Assembly (NCBI RefSeq): GCF_004022565.1
Contig: NZ_CP022987.1
Location: 1,612,001 to 1,676,000 of the forward strand
DNA: 64,000 nucleotides
Direction: 5' to 3'
From: Pollutimonas thiosulfatoxidans
GTDB lineage: Bacteria; Pseudomonadota; Gammaproteobacteria; Burkholderiales; Burkholderiaceae_B
Part shown: piece after piece, positions 34,363-42,862 of the stretch
How positions within the stretch are numbered: position 1 is the stretch's first letter
Layout: each line of letters opens with the position of its first letter
Notes under the pieces: model-generated
The model's database searches: none
What the model saw: the letters and a program-made list of their open reading frames with translations, nothing else
Told to the model about the DNA's origin: nothing
Translations under genes and position numbers: made by a program

Positions 34363-35358
34363 ATGAGCTCTGTTACCGACCTTCCTATTGGCTTCACTTT
34401 GGGCGATGCCAACGGCATCGGCCCCGAGATCATCGTGAAGCTGTTTGCAGCGGGTCTGCCGCATCCGGCGCTGGTGTACGGCGACGCCGGTGTACTAGAA
34501 GCCACCATCGTGCAGCTGGGCCTGGAGGACAAGCTGAATATCGAACTGGTCAGCGACCCCGATCTGCTGTCCACGCAACCGGGCATCATTCCTGTCTTGA
34601 ATCGTTGGCAAGCCTTGCCGGACGACCTCGTGCCTGGCGAACTTAGCGCGCTGGCCGGTCGCGGGGCATACGAGTATCTGTGCCACGCCATCGACGATGC
34701 GCTGGCCGGCAAACTGCGAGCCATAGTTACCGCTCCGCTGAACAAGAAGGCCATGCAGGCCGGCGGCATAGACTACCCCGGGCACACCGAAATTTTGGCC
34801 GAAAGAAGCCACACAGCCCGCTACGCGATGATGTTGGCCAATCCGCAGTTACGGGTCATCCTGGCAACCATCCATGTGCCGCTGTCGCAGGTAAGCAGCC
34901 TGATCACTCAAGAACTTGAACTTGACACCATACGGCTGGCGCATCGTGCCTGTTTGCAAGCGGGCCTTCAGAAACCCCGGGTAGCGGTTGCGGGCCTGAA
35001 TCCGCACGCCGGCGAAGACGGCCGCTTCGGCCAGGAAGAGCAACAGATCATCGCTCCGGCAATCAGTCAGGCCCGGCAGGAAGGCATCGACGCCAGCGGC
35101 CCATGGCCCGGCGATACCGTCTTCATGCGCGCACGCCAGGGCGAATTCGACATCGTCGTGGCGCAATATCATGACCAGGGCCTGATACCCGTGAAGTACC
35201 TGGGCGTGGACGAAGGCGTGAACGTCACGATAGGGCTGCCTTTCGTGCGGACCAGCGTCGACCATGGCACGGCCTTCGATATTGCCGGACAGGGCATCGC
35301 CAATGCCGCCTCCTTGCGGGCAGCCTATGACCTGGCGCTAGACATGACGGTCGGCTAG
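34363..35358 (+). CDS. pdxA: 4-hydroxythreonine-4-phosphate dehydrogenase
   Basis: A protein of 331 residues starting MSSVTDLPIGFTLGDANGIG. PdxA signatures include GDANGIGPEIIVK, the metal-binding histidine in YPGHTEILAER, LNPHAGEDGRFGQEE and YHDQGLIPVKYLG. It oxidises 4-phosphohydroxy-L-threonine in pyridoxal phosphate synthesis. Its stop overlaps the convergent dnaB stop by four bases, leaving no room for a terminator between them. Confidence 0.96.
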   Translation: MSSVTDLPIGFTLGDANGIGPEIIVKLFAAGLPHPALVYGDAGVLEATIVQLGLEDKLNIELVSDPDLLSTQPGIIPVLNRWQALPDDLVPGELSALAGRGAYEYLCHAIDDALAGKLRAIVTAPLNKKAMQAGGIDYPGHTEILAERSHTARYAMMLANPQLRVILATIHVPLSQVSSLITQELELDTIRLAHRACLQAGLQKPRVAVAGLNPHAGEDGRFGQEEQQIIAPAISQARQEGIDASGPWPGDTVFMRARQGEFDIVVAQYHDQGLIPVKYLGVDEGVNVTIGLPFVRTSVDHGTAFDIAGQGIANAASLRAAYDLALDMTVG

Positions 35359-36734
35359 CCCATTCCCGACGTAAAGTTCAGGAAGCGCGTGCTGGACCCC
35401 TGGAAGGTCAGGCGCACACTGCCTATGGGGCCGTTACGCTGCTTGCCTACGATAATTTCCGCCGTGCCCTTGTCGGGAGAGTCGGGGTTGTAGACCTCGT
35501 CGCGGTAGATAAAGAGTATCAGGTCAGCATCCTGCTCGATGGCGCCCGATTCGCGCAAGTCGCTCATTACCGGCCGTTTATTGGGCCGCTGCTCCAGGCT
35601 ACGATTAAGCTGCGATAGCGCCACCAAGGGGCAGTTAAGCTCTTTGGCCAGGCCTTTCAGCGACCGGCTGATCTCCGAGATCTCGGTGGCACGGTTCTCG
35701 CCAGAAGAGTTGGCCGACATCAACTGCATGTAGTCGATGATGATCAGGCCCAATTGGCCACATTGACGCGCCAGGCGGCGCGAGCGCGCCCGAACCTCCA
35801 TCGAAGTGAGGGCCGGCGTTTCATCGATATAAATTTGCGCTTCCTGAACCTGCTGCACGGCATGGGTAAGCCGCGGCCAGTCGTCGGCGGTAAGCTTGCC
35901 AGTACGCATGCGATGCTGATCCAGCATCCCCACAGAGCCCACCATCCGCATGGCCAGCTGCACAGCGCCCATTTCCATGGAGAAAACCGCCACGGGTAAG
36001 CCCTGCTCGATGGCAACATGCTCGCCGATGTTCATCGCGAGCGAAGTCTTGCCCATGGAGGGCCGACCAGCCACGATAACCAGGTCGCCGGCCTGCAAGC
36101 CCGAAGTCATGCGGTCCAGGTCGGTAAAGCCGGTAGGCACGCCGGTGACGTCTGAATCGCCCTCCCGGTGATAGAGCTCGTCAATGCGCTCGACCACCTG
36201 AGTGAGCAGCGGCTGGATTTCCTGGAAACCGGTCGCGCCCCGCGCGCCTTCCTGGGCGATCTGGAATACCCGCGACTCTGCCTCATCGAGCAGTTGTCTG
36301 GCTTCCTTGCCTTGCGGGTTGAACGCCGTCGCGGAGATCTCGTCGGCCACGGAAACCAGCTTGCGCAGCATGGAGCGCTCGCGCACGATTTCGGCATAGC
36401 GACGTATGTTTGCGGCTGATGGCGTGTTGTGAGCCAGCGCGTTCAGGTAGGCCAGCCCGCCTACGTCATCGGACTTGCCGGCACTGGCCAGCGACTCGTT
36501 GACTGTGACCACGTCGGCGGGACGGGCCAGGCCGATCAGGCGGGTGATGTGCTGCCAAATGATCTTGTGATCGTAGCGATAGAAATCGTCTTCGTTCAAG
36601 ACATCGGTAACGCGGTCGAAAGCGGCATTGTCCAGCAACAGGCCGCCCAGCACGGATTGCTCGGCTTCGACCGAATGAGGCGGCACGCGCAGATAATCCA
36701 GTTGCGGGTCGTTGCTTGTTCTTTTGCTGTCCAA
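35355..36734 (-). CDS. dnaB: Replicative DNA helicase DnaB
   Basis: A protein of 459 residues with the N-terminal domain (VPPHSVEAEQSVLGGLLLDN) and the RecA-like motor: Walker A GRPSMGKTSLAMNIG, Walker B LIIIDYMQLM, and SQLNRSLEQRPNKRP with the arginine-finger region. DnaB unwinds the fork as a hexamer and recruits primase. No intein interrupts the motor. It lies downstream of the rpsF-priB-rpsR-rplI operon, separated from it by a hairpin terminator, as in many betaproteobacteria. Confidence 0.97.
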   Translation of the reverse strand: MDSKRTSNDPQLDYLRVPPHSVEAEQSVLGGLLLDNAAFDRVTDVLNEDDFYRYDHKIIWQHITRLIGLARPADVVTVNESLASAGKSDDVGGLAYLNALAHNTPSAANIRRYAEIVRERSMLRKLVSVADEISATAFNPQGKEARQLLDEAESRVFQIAQEGARGATGFQEIQPLLTQVVERIDELYHREGDSDVTGVPTGFTDLDRMTSGLQAGDLVIVAGRPSMGKTSLAMNIGEHVAIEQGLPVAVFSMEMGAVQLAMRMVGSVGMLDQHRMRTGKLTADDWPRLTHAVQQVQEAQIYIDETPALTSMEVRARSRRLARQCGQLGLIIIDYMQLMSANSSGENRATEISEISRSLKGLAKELNCPLVALSQLNRSLEQRPNKRPVMSDLRESGAIEQDADLILFIYRDEVYNPDSPDKGTAEIIVGKQRNGPIGSVRLTFQGSSTRFLNFTSGMG

Positions 36735-36763
36735 ATCCGGGCTCCGAGCTTAAGGGCACTGCA

Positions 36764-36790
36764 ATAAAAAAAGCCGGCCAAGGCCGGCTT
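36764..36790 (-). terminator. Rho-independent terminator after rplI
   Basis: AAGCCGGCC (36771-36779) and GGCCGGCTT (36782-36790) form a perfect 9-bp stem with a two-base centre. On the minus strand the stem runs straight into a T tract (36764-36772). It lies between rplI and dnaB. Confidence 0.85.
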
Positions 36791-36849
36791 TCATGCGTCG
36801 GCACACGGTACTTTCCAGGTAAGGAATGTACCATGCACCGGTAGGCCGA

Positions 36850-37302
36850 TCAGGCCATTTCGCCTTGTACCGCAACGGTGATCTCCGCCACGACGTCAGC
36901 ATGCAGGACGACCTGTACCGGGAACTCGCCCACGGCTTTCAAGGCACCTTCCGGCAGACGGACTTGCGTTTTCTCGACCTGGAAACCATCGCGCACGAGC
37001 GCAGCAGCGACGTCCATGCTGGTAACCGAACCGAACAGACGACCGTCCACGCCCGCTTTCTGCGAGATGGCGACCGTTTTACCGGACAGCTTCTCGCCCG
37101 TGGCTTGCGCAACGGCCAGCTTCTCGGCCTGCACTTTTTCGATCTCGGCGCGGCGGGCCTCGAATTCCTTCAAGGCGGCCTCGGTAGCGCGACGGGCGAT
37201 TTTCTTGGGTATCAGGTAGTTGCGGGCATAGCCGTTACGCACGCGAACGACCTCACCCAGGTTACCCAGATTAGCAACTTTTTCGAGCAGTATGATTTGC
37301 AT
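36850..37302 (-). CDS. rplI: 50S ribosomal protein L9
   Basis: A protein of 150 residues starting MQIILLEKVANLGNLGEVV, followed by VRNGYARNYLIPKKIA, the conserved N-terminal rRNA-binding domain. A long central helix (about residues 41-75) links to the C-terminal domain. L9 binds 23S rRNA near the L1 stalk. It is the last gene of the rpsF-priB-rpsR-rplI operon and is followed by a terminator. Confidence 0.98.
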   Translation of the reverse strand: MQIILLEKVANLGNLGEVVRVRNGYARNYLIPKKIARRATEAALKEFEARRAEIEKVQAEKLAVAQATGEKLSGKTVAISQKAGVDGRLFGSVTSMDVAAALVRDGFQVEKTQVRLPEGALKAVGEFPVQVVLHADVVAEITVAVQGEMA

Positions 37303-37318
37303 GACGATGGGCCCCGGA

Positions 37319-37591
37319 TCAGTTGTGGTTATCGGTGTAAGGCAGCAGGGCCAGGAAGCGCGAACGCTTGATAGCGGTGTCGAGCTGACGCTGATAGTGG
37401 GCCTTGGTACCGGTTAGACGGGCAGGAATGATCTTGCCGTTTTCCTGGATGAAGTCACGCAGGGTGTCCAGGTCTTTGTAATCGATCTCGTCAACGTTCG
37501 CGGCTGTGAAACGGCAGAATTTGCGACGTTTGAACAGCGGATTCTGTTGCGTGAACTTGCGTTTTTCCTTGCTCTTCTTGAAGTAAGCCAT
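37319..37591 (-). CDS. rpsR: 30S ribosomal protein S18
   Basis: A protein of 90 residues starting MAYFKKSKEKRKFTQQNPLF; the frame extends upstream, but this ATG is the family start. The core KFCRFTAANVDEIDYKDLDTL and the C-terminal GTKAHYQRQLDTAIKRSRF are typical. S18 pairs with S6 in the small-subunit platform, and both are encoded here. A single cysteine is kept where zinc-type paralogues have CxxC. Confidence 0.98.
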   Translation of the reverse strand: MAYFKKSKEKRKFTQQNPLFKRRKFCRFTAANVDEIDYKDLDTLRDFIQENGKIIPARLTGTKAHYQRQLDTAIKRSRFLALLPYTDNHN

Positions 37592-37686
37592 GATGTGCCT
37601 CTTTAGTTTCCGGAACGTGTCCGGACTGTATATTCCATGCGCCTGGCGCAATATGCACCCGCGCGTTGATGTGCCATGAATTCCTG

Positions 37687-38004
37687 CTATACGACGACTG
37701 TCGCGTCGCCGGCAAAAACCCGATCCGCCTGCTGTATATGCAACACCAGCTTGCTTGCGCCTTTGCGTACCGGAGCTAAAAACCCCTGTATCGACAACGA
37801 TGCACCCAGCGGGGTGTCAGCCAACAGCAAAGCGATGTCTCCCAGCGCCACCGCCGACAGTACCATTTCGACCCGGCGTAGCTGCCCGGCTTCCTGGACC
37901 TCGGAAGCGTGATCCAAGATCATTTCGACTGCAGGCAGACCTGCCGGGGTATAGCGCAATGGCTGGACCTCGAGGGCAGTAGCAGTCAAAACGAGCTGAT
38001 TCAC
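37687..38004 (-). CDS. priB: Primosomal replication protein N (PriB)
   Basis: A protein of 105 residues with a single OB-fold (MNQLVLTATALEVQPLRYTP, VEMILDHASEVQEAGQLRRV). PriB binds single-stranded DNA and helps PriA restart stalled forks. It sits between rpsF and rpsR, its standard place in proteobacteria. It is 26 bases after rpsF and 95 bases before rpsR. Confidence 0.95.
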   Translation of the reverse strand: MNQLVLTATALEVQPLRYTPAGLPAVEMILDHASEVQEAGQLRRVEMVLSAVALGDIALLLADTPLGASLSIQGFLAPVRKGASKLVLHIQQADRVFAGDATVVV

Positions 38005-38030
38005 GAGTGGACGTGGGACACCAGCCCCAT

Positions 38031-38435
38031 TTACTCGGCTTCAGCCGTCGTGGTGGGGGCAGGAGCGGGAGCCGACGTCGTTGCCTCGGCGCCTGCCTTG
38101 CGGGCCTCTTCGCGCTCGACCGATTTCATCATGACGGACGGTGCCGTGTGAGCCTTTTTGGCTTTGATGATCAGGTGGCGCAAGATGGCGTCGTTGTAGC
38201 GGAACGAATGCTCGAGTTCATCGAGAACGGTCTGTCCGCATTCGATGTTAAAGCACACATAATGCGCTTTGACGAGCTTCTGGATGGGGTATGCCAACTG
38301 GCGACGGCCCCAATCTTCCAAACGGTGGACCTGGCCGCCATTGCTGGTAACGACAGACTGATAGCGCTCGATCATGGCGGGCACTTGCTCGCTTTGATCG
38401 GGATGCACGATAAACACTACTTCGTAGTGACGCAT
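38031..38435 (-). CDS. rpsF: 30S ribosomal protein S6
   Basis: A protein of 134 residues starting MRHYEVVFIVHPDQSEQVP. The core VHRLEDWGRRQLAYPIQKL matches the family. The last 25 residues are a low-complexity Ala/Pro/Thr tail. The ATG is preceded by AAGGAGTG. It begins the rpsF-priB-rpsR-rplI operon, behind a strong promoter and a leader containing three hairpins. In other bacteria the S6:S18 complex represses this operon by binding its leader. Confidence 0.98.
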   Translation of the reverse strand: MRHYEVVFIVHPDQSEQVPAMIERYQSVVTSNGGQVHRLEDWGRRQLAYPIQKLVKAHYVCFNIECGQTVLDELEHSFRYNDAILRHLIIKAKKAHTAPSVMMKSVEREEARKAGAEATTSAPAPAPTTTAEAE

Positions 38436-38455
38436 AAAACACTCCTTGTGGATAT

Positions 38456-38520
38456 CTTTTGGCTTCAAGGCCAAAAGGGTCAGCCCGCCAACCCAAACAA
38501 GGTTTATAGGCTAAATGCCT
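38456..38520 (-). promoter_or_regulatory. Structured leader of the rpsF operon
   Basis: Three hairpins follow each other in the leader: arms 38508-38511/38517-38520 (AGGC/GCCT), arms 38477-38480/38491-38494 (GGGT/ACCC) and a perfect 8-bp stem 38456-38463/38470-38477 (CTTTTGGC/GCCAAAAG), just upstream of the rpsF Shine-Dalgarno sequence. Such leaders can be S6:S18 targets. The bulged CCG box described for those sites is not seen, so regulation is inferred only. Confidence 0.5.
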
Positions 38521-38559
38521 AGTCTTCTTTACAGTTGGTCGAGCAAGAAACAGCCAGTG

Positions 38560-38588
38560 ATAATAGCATTTTGGCGCAATTCTGGCAA
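38560..38588 (-). promoter_or_regulatory. Sigma-70 promoter of the rpsF operon
   Basis: On the minus strand the -35 box TTGCCA (38583-38588) and the -10 box TATTAT (38560-38565) are separated by exactly 17 bases. Transcription would start near 38553, about 118 bases before rpsF. Confidence 0.75.
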
Positions 38589-38613
38589 TGGGCGGGTGCG
38601 AAGGGCGTAAGGC

Positions 38614-39417
38614 TTAGCCTTCGACCACCGCGTAGGCCGAGTGGTTATGTATGGATTCGAAATTCTCGGCCACCACCTTGTAGCGCTGAATTGCCGGCAA
38701 GTCTTGCAGCCGGGCCGCCACGTCGCGCACCAGGTCTTCGACGAATTTTGGATTCTCGTATGCGCGTTCAGTGACGAACTTCTCGTCCGTACGCTTGAGC
38801 AAGCCCCATAATTCGCAGGATGCCTCCTTTTCCACCATGCGGATCAAGCCATCAATATCGGCCTGGGCGCCATCAGCGTAGACAATTTCGACGGTAACGT
38901 GCGAGCGCTGGTTATGGGCGCCGTACTCTGAAATGGCCTTGGAGCACGGGCATAGACTGGTAACGGGAACCAGCACCACGGCTTCGAACTGCGTCGGCAT
39001 GCCGGCCCGGGTACGGGCCGTCCATGTCACTTCGTAATCCATCAGGCTGACGACCTCCGACACCGGAGCAGTCTTGCTCATGAAGTACGGAAAGCTGGCG
39101 CTGATGTCGCCATGCTTTGCCTGGAGCAGCGGCAACATGTCGTCGGCCATCTGGCAAAATCCAGCGGGCGTCATGGGGATCCGGCGGTACTTTTCGAGCA
39201 AGGCCACAAAACGCGACATATGCGTACCCTTCTCGTGAGCCGGCAGGCCCACGGTAAGTTCCCAGTTGGCCACGGTAGCCTGAGGACCGTCGGTCGTCAT
39301 CACCAGCATGGGATGGCGTACACCACGCACGCCTACGCGCTGAATCGCGATACGTCGCGTGTCTTGGCTGCTTTGCACATCGGGCATGGCAACCACCGGG
39401 TCTATCAAAATATTCAT
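38614..39417 (-). CDS. folE2: GTP cyclohydrolase FolE2 (type IB)
   Basis: A protein of 267 residues starting MNILIDPVVAMPDVQSSQDT. The conserved COG1469 core VPVTSLCPCSKAISEYGAHNQ carries the metal-binding cysteine and the family motif. It converts GTP to 7,8-dihydroneopterin triphosphate, the first step of folate synthesis (and of queuosine). Unlike FolE1, this type works with metals other than zinc. It lies between rpsF and dxs on the same strand. A 12-base palindrome (AGTAAGCTTACT, 39470-39481) sits at the dxs end of the short gap upstream of it, with no assigned role. Confidence 0.96.
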   Translation of the reverse strand: MNILIDPVVAMPDVQSSQDTRRIAIQRVGVRGVRHPMLVMTTDGPQATVANWELTVGLPAHEKGTHMSRFVALLEKYRRIPMTPAGFCQMADDMLPLLQAKHGDISASFPYFMSKTAPVSEVVSLMDYEVTWTARTRAGMPTQFEAVVLVPVTSLCPCSKAISEYGAHNQRSHVTVEIVYADGAQADIDGLIRMVEKEASCELWGLLKRTDEKFVTERAYENPKFVEDLVRDVAARLQDLPAIQRYKVVAENFESIHNHSAYAVVEG

Positions 39418-39481
39418 GAATTAAATGCCTGTAAAGCGCTACGGTTCAAGAGGCGCCACGTAGGGGAAGAGTAAGCTTACT

Positions 39482-41374
39482 TTACTTCAAATCAGCAGGC
39501 GCCTCTGCAATTGGAGGGCACAAGGCGCCGAAACGTTCCCGTATCGACCGCTCTATTCCGCGGGCATCCAGGCCCAGCTCGCTCAGGATGAAAGCCTGGT
39601 CTCCGTGATCGATGAACCGGTCCGGCAGGCCCAGCATCAGTAGCGGCACCTGAATGGACTGCGCGCTGAGAGATTCAAGCACAGCACTACCCGCCCCTCC
39701 CATAATGGCCGCTTCTTCCACCGTTACAAAGGCTGTGTGATTCTCGGCCAGACCGGCGAGCATGGCCTGATCCAGGGGTTTGACAAAGCGCATGTCGACC
39801 ACCGTGGCGCCCAGGCTTTCGGCTGCCTGCGTTGCGTCCGGCAGCAAGGTGCCAAAGACCAGAATCGCGATGCCGCGCCCTTCGCGCCGCATGATCGCCT
39901 TGCCGATCTCGACGGTGTCGAGACTTTCGCTTACCGCCACGCCGCGCCCCGCGCCACGTGGATATCGGACCGATGCCGGCCCGGGATGCTGATAACAGGT
40001 GCTAAGCAGCAGGCGTGTCTCGTTTTCGTCCGACGGCGTCGCCACCACCATGTTGGGGATGCAACGCAAAAAGGCAATATCGAAGTTGCCCGCATGCGTG
40101 GCGCCGTCGGCACCGACTATTCCGGCGCGGTCCAGCGCAAAGGTAACGTCCAGGTTTTGCAGGGCCACGTCATGAATCAACTGATCGTAGCCGCGCTGCA
40201 GGAAGGTGGAGTAGATGGCCAGTACCGGCTTTTGCCCTTCGCAAGCCAGTCCGCCGGCGAAGGTCACTGCGTGCTGCTCGGCGATGCCCACATCGAAGTA
40301 GCGTGTGGGAAACTGCTGCTCAAACTGCACCAGTCCACTGCCCTCGCGCATGGCCGGCGTGATACCCACCAGGCGCTCGTCGGCAGCGGCCATGTCGCAC
40401 AACCAGCGCCCGAACACCTGGGTAAAGGTTTGCCGCGACGGACTGCCGGACTTCTGGATACCGACATCGGGATCGAATTTGCCCGGACCGTGATAGAGCA
40501 CGGGATCGGCTTCAGCAAGCTTGTAACCCTGCCCCTTCTTGGTCACGACGTGCAGAAACTGGGGACCGCCCAAGGCCTTCAGATTTTCCAGCGTGGGAAT
40601 AAGGGCGTCCAGATCGTGGCCGTCGATGGGCCCGACATAGTTGAAGCCCAGCTCTTCGAACAAAGTTGCCGGTGACACCATGCCTTTGGCGTGACCTTCG
40701 AAACGACGCGCCAGCTCTAGCATGGTGGGCACGTGTTGCAGTACCGCCTTGCCGACGTTCTTGGCGGCCGCATAGAAGCCGCCCGACAGCAGTCGCGCCA
40801 GATAGCGGTTGAGCGCCCCCACCGGTGGAGAGATCGACATGTCGTTGTCGTTCAGTACCACCAGCACATTGACGTCTGGAGTCACCCCCGCATTGTTGAG
40901 CGCTTCGAAAGCCATGCCGGCGGTCATCGCGCCATCGCCGATCACGGCAATATGCTGGCGGTCCAGGCCTGCATTACGCGATGCGACCGCCATGCCCAGC
41001 ACGGCAGAGATAGAGGTGGATGAGTGGGCGGTACCGAATGCGTCGTACTCGGACTCGCAGCGACGCGGAAAGCCTGAAATGCCGCCCGCCTGACGCAGCT
41101 GGGCCATTTGTTCGCGGCGTCCGGTCAGTATCTTGTGAGGATACGACTGATGGCCCACATCCCAGACTATGCGGTCAAATGGGGTGTTGAAGACATGATG
41201 CAAGGCGATCGTCAATTCGACCGTGCCCAGATTGGAGGACAGATGGCCGCCCGTTCTGGATACCGACCGAAGCACGAACTCGCGCAGTTCATCGGCAACC
41301 TCTTTGAGTTCGGCGCGGTCCAGGCCGCGCAGATCGGCCGGTGTATTGATGTGGTCAAGAGAGACAGTAGACAT
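39482..41374 (-). CDS. dxs: 1-deoxy-D-xylulose-5-phosphate synthase
   Basis: A protein of 630 residues starting MSTVSLDHINTPADLRGLDR; the frame extends upstream but this ATG fits the family. TPP-binding elements are GDGAMTAGMAFEALNNAG and the asparagine in VLNDNDMSISPPVG. The pyrimidine domain shows DRAGIVGADGATHAG. It condenses pyruvate and glyceraldehyde 3-phosphate, the first step of the MEP isoprenoid pathway. It follows ispA on the same strand after 66 bases. Confidence 0.98.
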   Translation of the reverse strand: MSTVSLDHINTPADLRGLDRAELKEVADELREFVLRSVSRTGGHLSSNLGTVELTIALHHVFNTPFDRIVWDVGHQSYPHKILTGRREQMAQLRQAGGISGFPRRCESEYDAFGTAHSSTSISAVLGMAVASRNAGLDRQHIAVIGDGAMTAGMAFEALNNAGVTPDVNVLVVLNDNDMSISPPVGALNRYLARLLSGGFYAAAKNVGKAVLQHVPTMLELARRFEGHAKGMVSPATLFEELGFNYVGPIDGHDLDALIPTLENLKALGGPQFLHVVTKKGQGYKLAEADPVLYHGPGKFDPDVGIQKSGSPSRQTFTQVFGRWLCDMAAADERLVGITPAMREGSGLVQFEQQFPTRYFDVGIAEQHAVTFAGGLACEGQKPVLAIYSTFLQRGYDQLIHDVALQNLDVTFALDRAGIVGADGATHAGNFDIAFLRCIPNMVVATPSDENETRLLLSTCYQHPGPASVRYPRGAGRGVAVSESLDTVEIGKAIMRREGRGIAILVFGTLLPDATQAAESLGATVVDMRFVKPLDQAMLAGLAENHTAFVTVEEAAIMGGAGSAVLESLSAQSIQVPLLMLGLPDRFIDHGDQAFILSELGLDARGIERSIRERFGALCPPIAEAPADLK

Positions 41375-41440
41375 ACGAATCATGAAATCCAGTGCAGAGT
41401 GCATTTTAGGCGCTCTGTGATACGGGCGTTAGCGGCGCGG

Positions 41441-42355
41441 TTAACGGTCTCGTCCGACGATGAAATCGGCGATCTCAGCCAGGCGGGCGGCGGACGGCCC
41501 CAGCGGTAGCAAGGCGTTGCGGGCCTGGGCATGCAAGGATTGCAGCAACTCGCGCGAACCCTCCAGCCCCATGCTCGAAACATAGGTCGGCTTGTTGCCG
41601 GCGGCGTCCTTGCCCGCCGTCTTGCCCAGCGTAGCAGTGTCGGCGGTGACATCCAGGATGTCGTCCACCACCTGGAACGCCAGCCCGATGGCGGCGGCAT
41701 AGGTTTCCAGCCCCTGCCTTGCCGACGAGCCTGCCCCGGCCACGATGCCTCCCAACAAGACACTGGCTTCGAGCATGGCGCCCGTCTTCATGCTGTGCAT
41801 CTGCTGCAGTTGTTCTGCGGCCAGTACTTTACCGACGCTCTCGCAATCGATGGCCTGACCGCCCACCATACCCAGGCTACCGGCCGACCGGGCCAGCAGT
41901 TGAGTCGCCTGCACGACCAGCGCAGGCGCAATCGGCATCAGGCCGATCAGCTCAAAAGCCAAGGGCTGCAAGGCATCGCCGGCCAGCATGGCGGTGGCTT
42001 CACCATATTTCACGTGTACCGTCGGCCTGCCCCGGCGCAAGGCATCGTCGTCCATGCAGGGCAAGTCGTCGTGTACCAGCGAATAGGCGTGGATCAGCTC
42101 GACCGCCGCAGCAGCGTGATCCAGGGCGATTTCCTGGGCGGAAGCGGCGGTACCGGCCGACAGCGATGCTTCGCCCGCGGCATAAACCAGGGCGGCACGT
42201 ACCCGCTTGCCTCCACCCAGTACTGCGTAGCGCATGGCATCGTGCAAACTGCCGGGCACTACCGTGGACGCCGGCAGAGCCTGCTCGAGCACGCTTTCTA
42301 TATGATGTACGCGGTCGGTCAGCCAGTCGGAAAAATCCAAGGTTCTACGCGGCAT
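41441..42355 (-). CDS. ispA: Farnesyl diphosphate synthase (geranyltranstransferase)
   Basis: A protein of 304 residues with the first aspartate-rich motif in VHDDLPCMDDDALRRGRPT and the second in FQVVDDILDVTAD. These bind magnesium and the allylic diphosphate. It makes farnesyl diphosphate from isopentenyl and dimethylallyl diphosphates. This supplies undecaprenyl phosphate, quinones, and the squalene pathway encoded at 23.7 kb. It is preceded by xseB with a gap of two bases. Confidence 0.97.
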   Translation of the reverse strand: MPRRTLDFSDWLTDRVHHIESVLEQALPASTVVPGSLHDAMRYAVLGGGKRVRAALVYAAGEASLSAGTAASAQEIALDHAAAAVELIHAYSLVHDDLPCMDDDALRRGRPTVHVKYGEATAMLAGDALQPLAFELIGLMPIAPALVVQATQLLARSAGSLGMVGGQAIDCESVGKVLAAEQLQQMHSMKTGAMLEASVLLGGIVAGAGSSARQGLETYAAAIGLAFQVVDDILDVTADTATLGKTAGKDAAGNKPTYVSSMGLEGSRELLQSLHAQARNALLPLGPSAARLAEIADFIVGRDR

Positions 42356-42357
42356 CC

Positions 42358-42636
42358 TTAACCCTCGTCACCCAGGGCGGCGCCCGGCATGGGCTTGAGC
42401 AGGTTCTCTTGCAATACCCGTACCTGTTGCTCGGCGTGATCGAGTCGTTGCTGGCAGATGCGGGCAAGTTCGACCCCGCGCTCGTAAGCCGCCAAAGACT
42501 GGTCCAGGGCCAGCGTGCCGTCTTCCATCTGGGCTACCAGCGATTCGAGCTGGGCCAACGCCGTTTCGAAGTCTTTGGGTAAATTAGCTGCGCTGTCGCC
42601 GCCGGGAGGCGTGGATCCCGTGTTGATGTCGTTCAT
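42358..42636 (-). CDS. xseB: Exodeoxyribonuclease VII small subunit
   Basis: A protein of 92 residues with the conserved core LPKDFETALAQLESLVAQME, then LDQSLAAYERGVELARICQQ. It helps the XseA subunit degrade single-stranded DNA. It is the first gene of the xseB-ispA-dxs unit, a common proteobacterial arrangement. The region upstream is shared with the divergent Rieske oxygenase gene. Confidence 0.95.
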   Translation of the reverse strand: MNDINTGSTPPGGDSAANLPKDFETALAQLESLVAQMEDGTLALDQSLAAYERGVELARICQQRLDHAEQQVRVLQENLLKPMPGAALGDEG

Positions 42637-42813
42637 GACGTATTCCGAAAATGCGGGGTGCCGTTACGGCGCCCGGTTCTGTACCAAGGCAAATTGTACG
42701 AGATGCTCGGCTTGGCTGCCCGAACGGGCTGCCGGCATACTTTTTGCCGGCTGCTTTCTGGGGTACACTTTTTGTTTACACATCATCATCGGCCAGTCCG
42801 TTTTTTTCTTCGC

Positions 42814-42841
42814 ACCAGGGCTTTACAAATACCGCCCTGGT
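42814..42841 (+). promoter_or_regulatory. Hairpin in the leader of the Rieske oxygenase gene
   Basis: ACCAGGGC (42814-42821) and GCCCTGGT (42834-42841) form a perfect 8-bp stem with a 12-base AT-rich loop. It ends about 12 bases before the GGGGGGAA ribosome-binding site and 21 bases before the ATG. It has no T tract after it, so it is not a terminator. A translational or RNA-stability role is possible. The rest of the 42637-42862 gap holds a second small GCCGGCA/TGCCGGC hairpin (42731-42751) and no gene. Confidence 0.5.
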
Positions 42842-42862
42842 TTCATCACAGCGGGGGGAACC

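Noticed and set aside
35355..36734. Intein in dnaB
   Set aside because: The protein has normal length (459 residues) and Walker A is uninterrupted.
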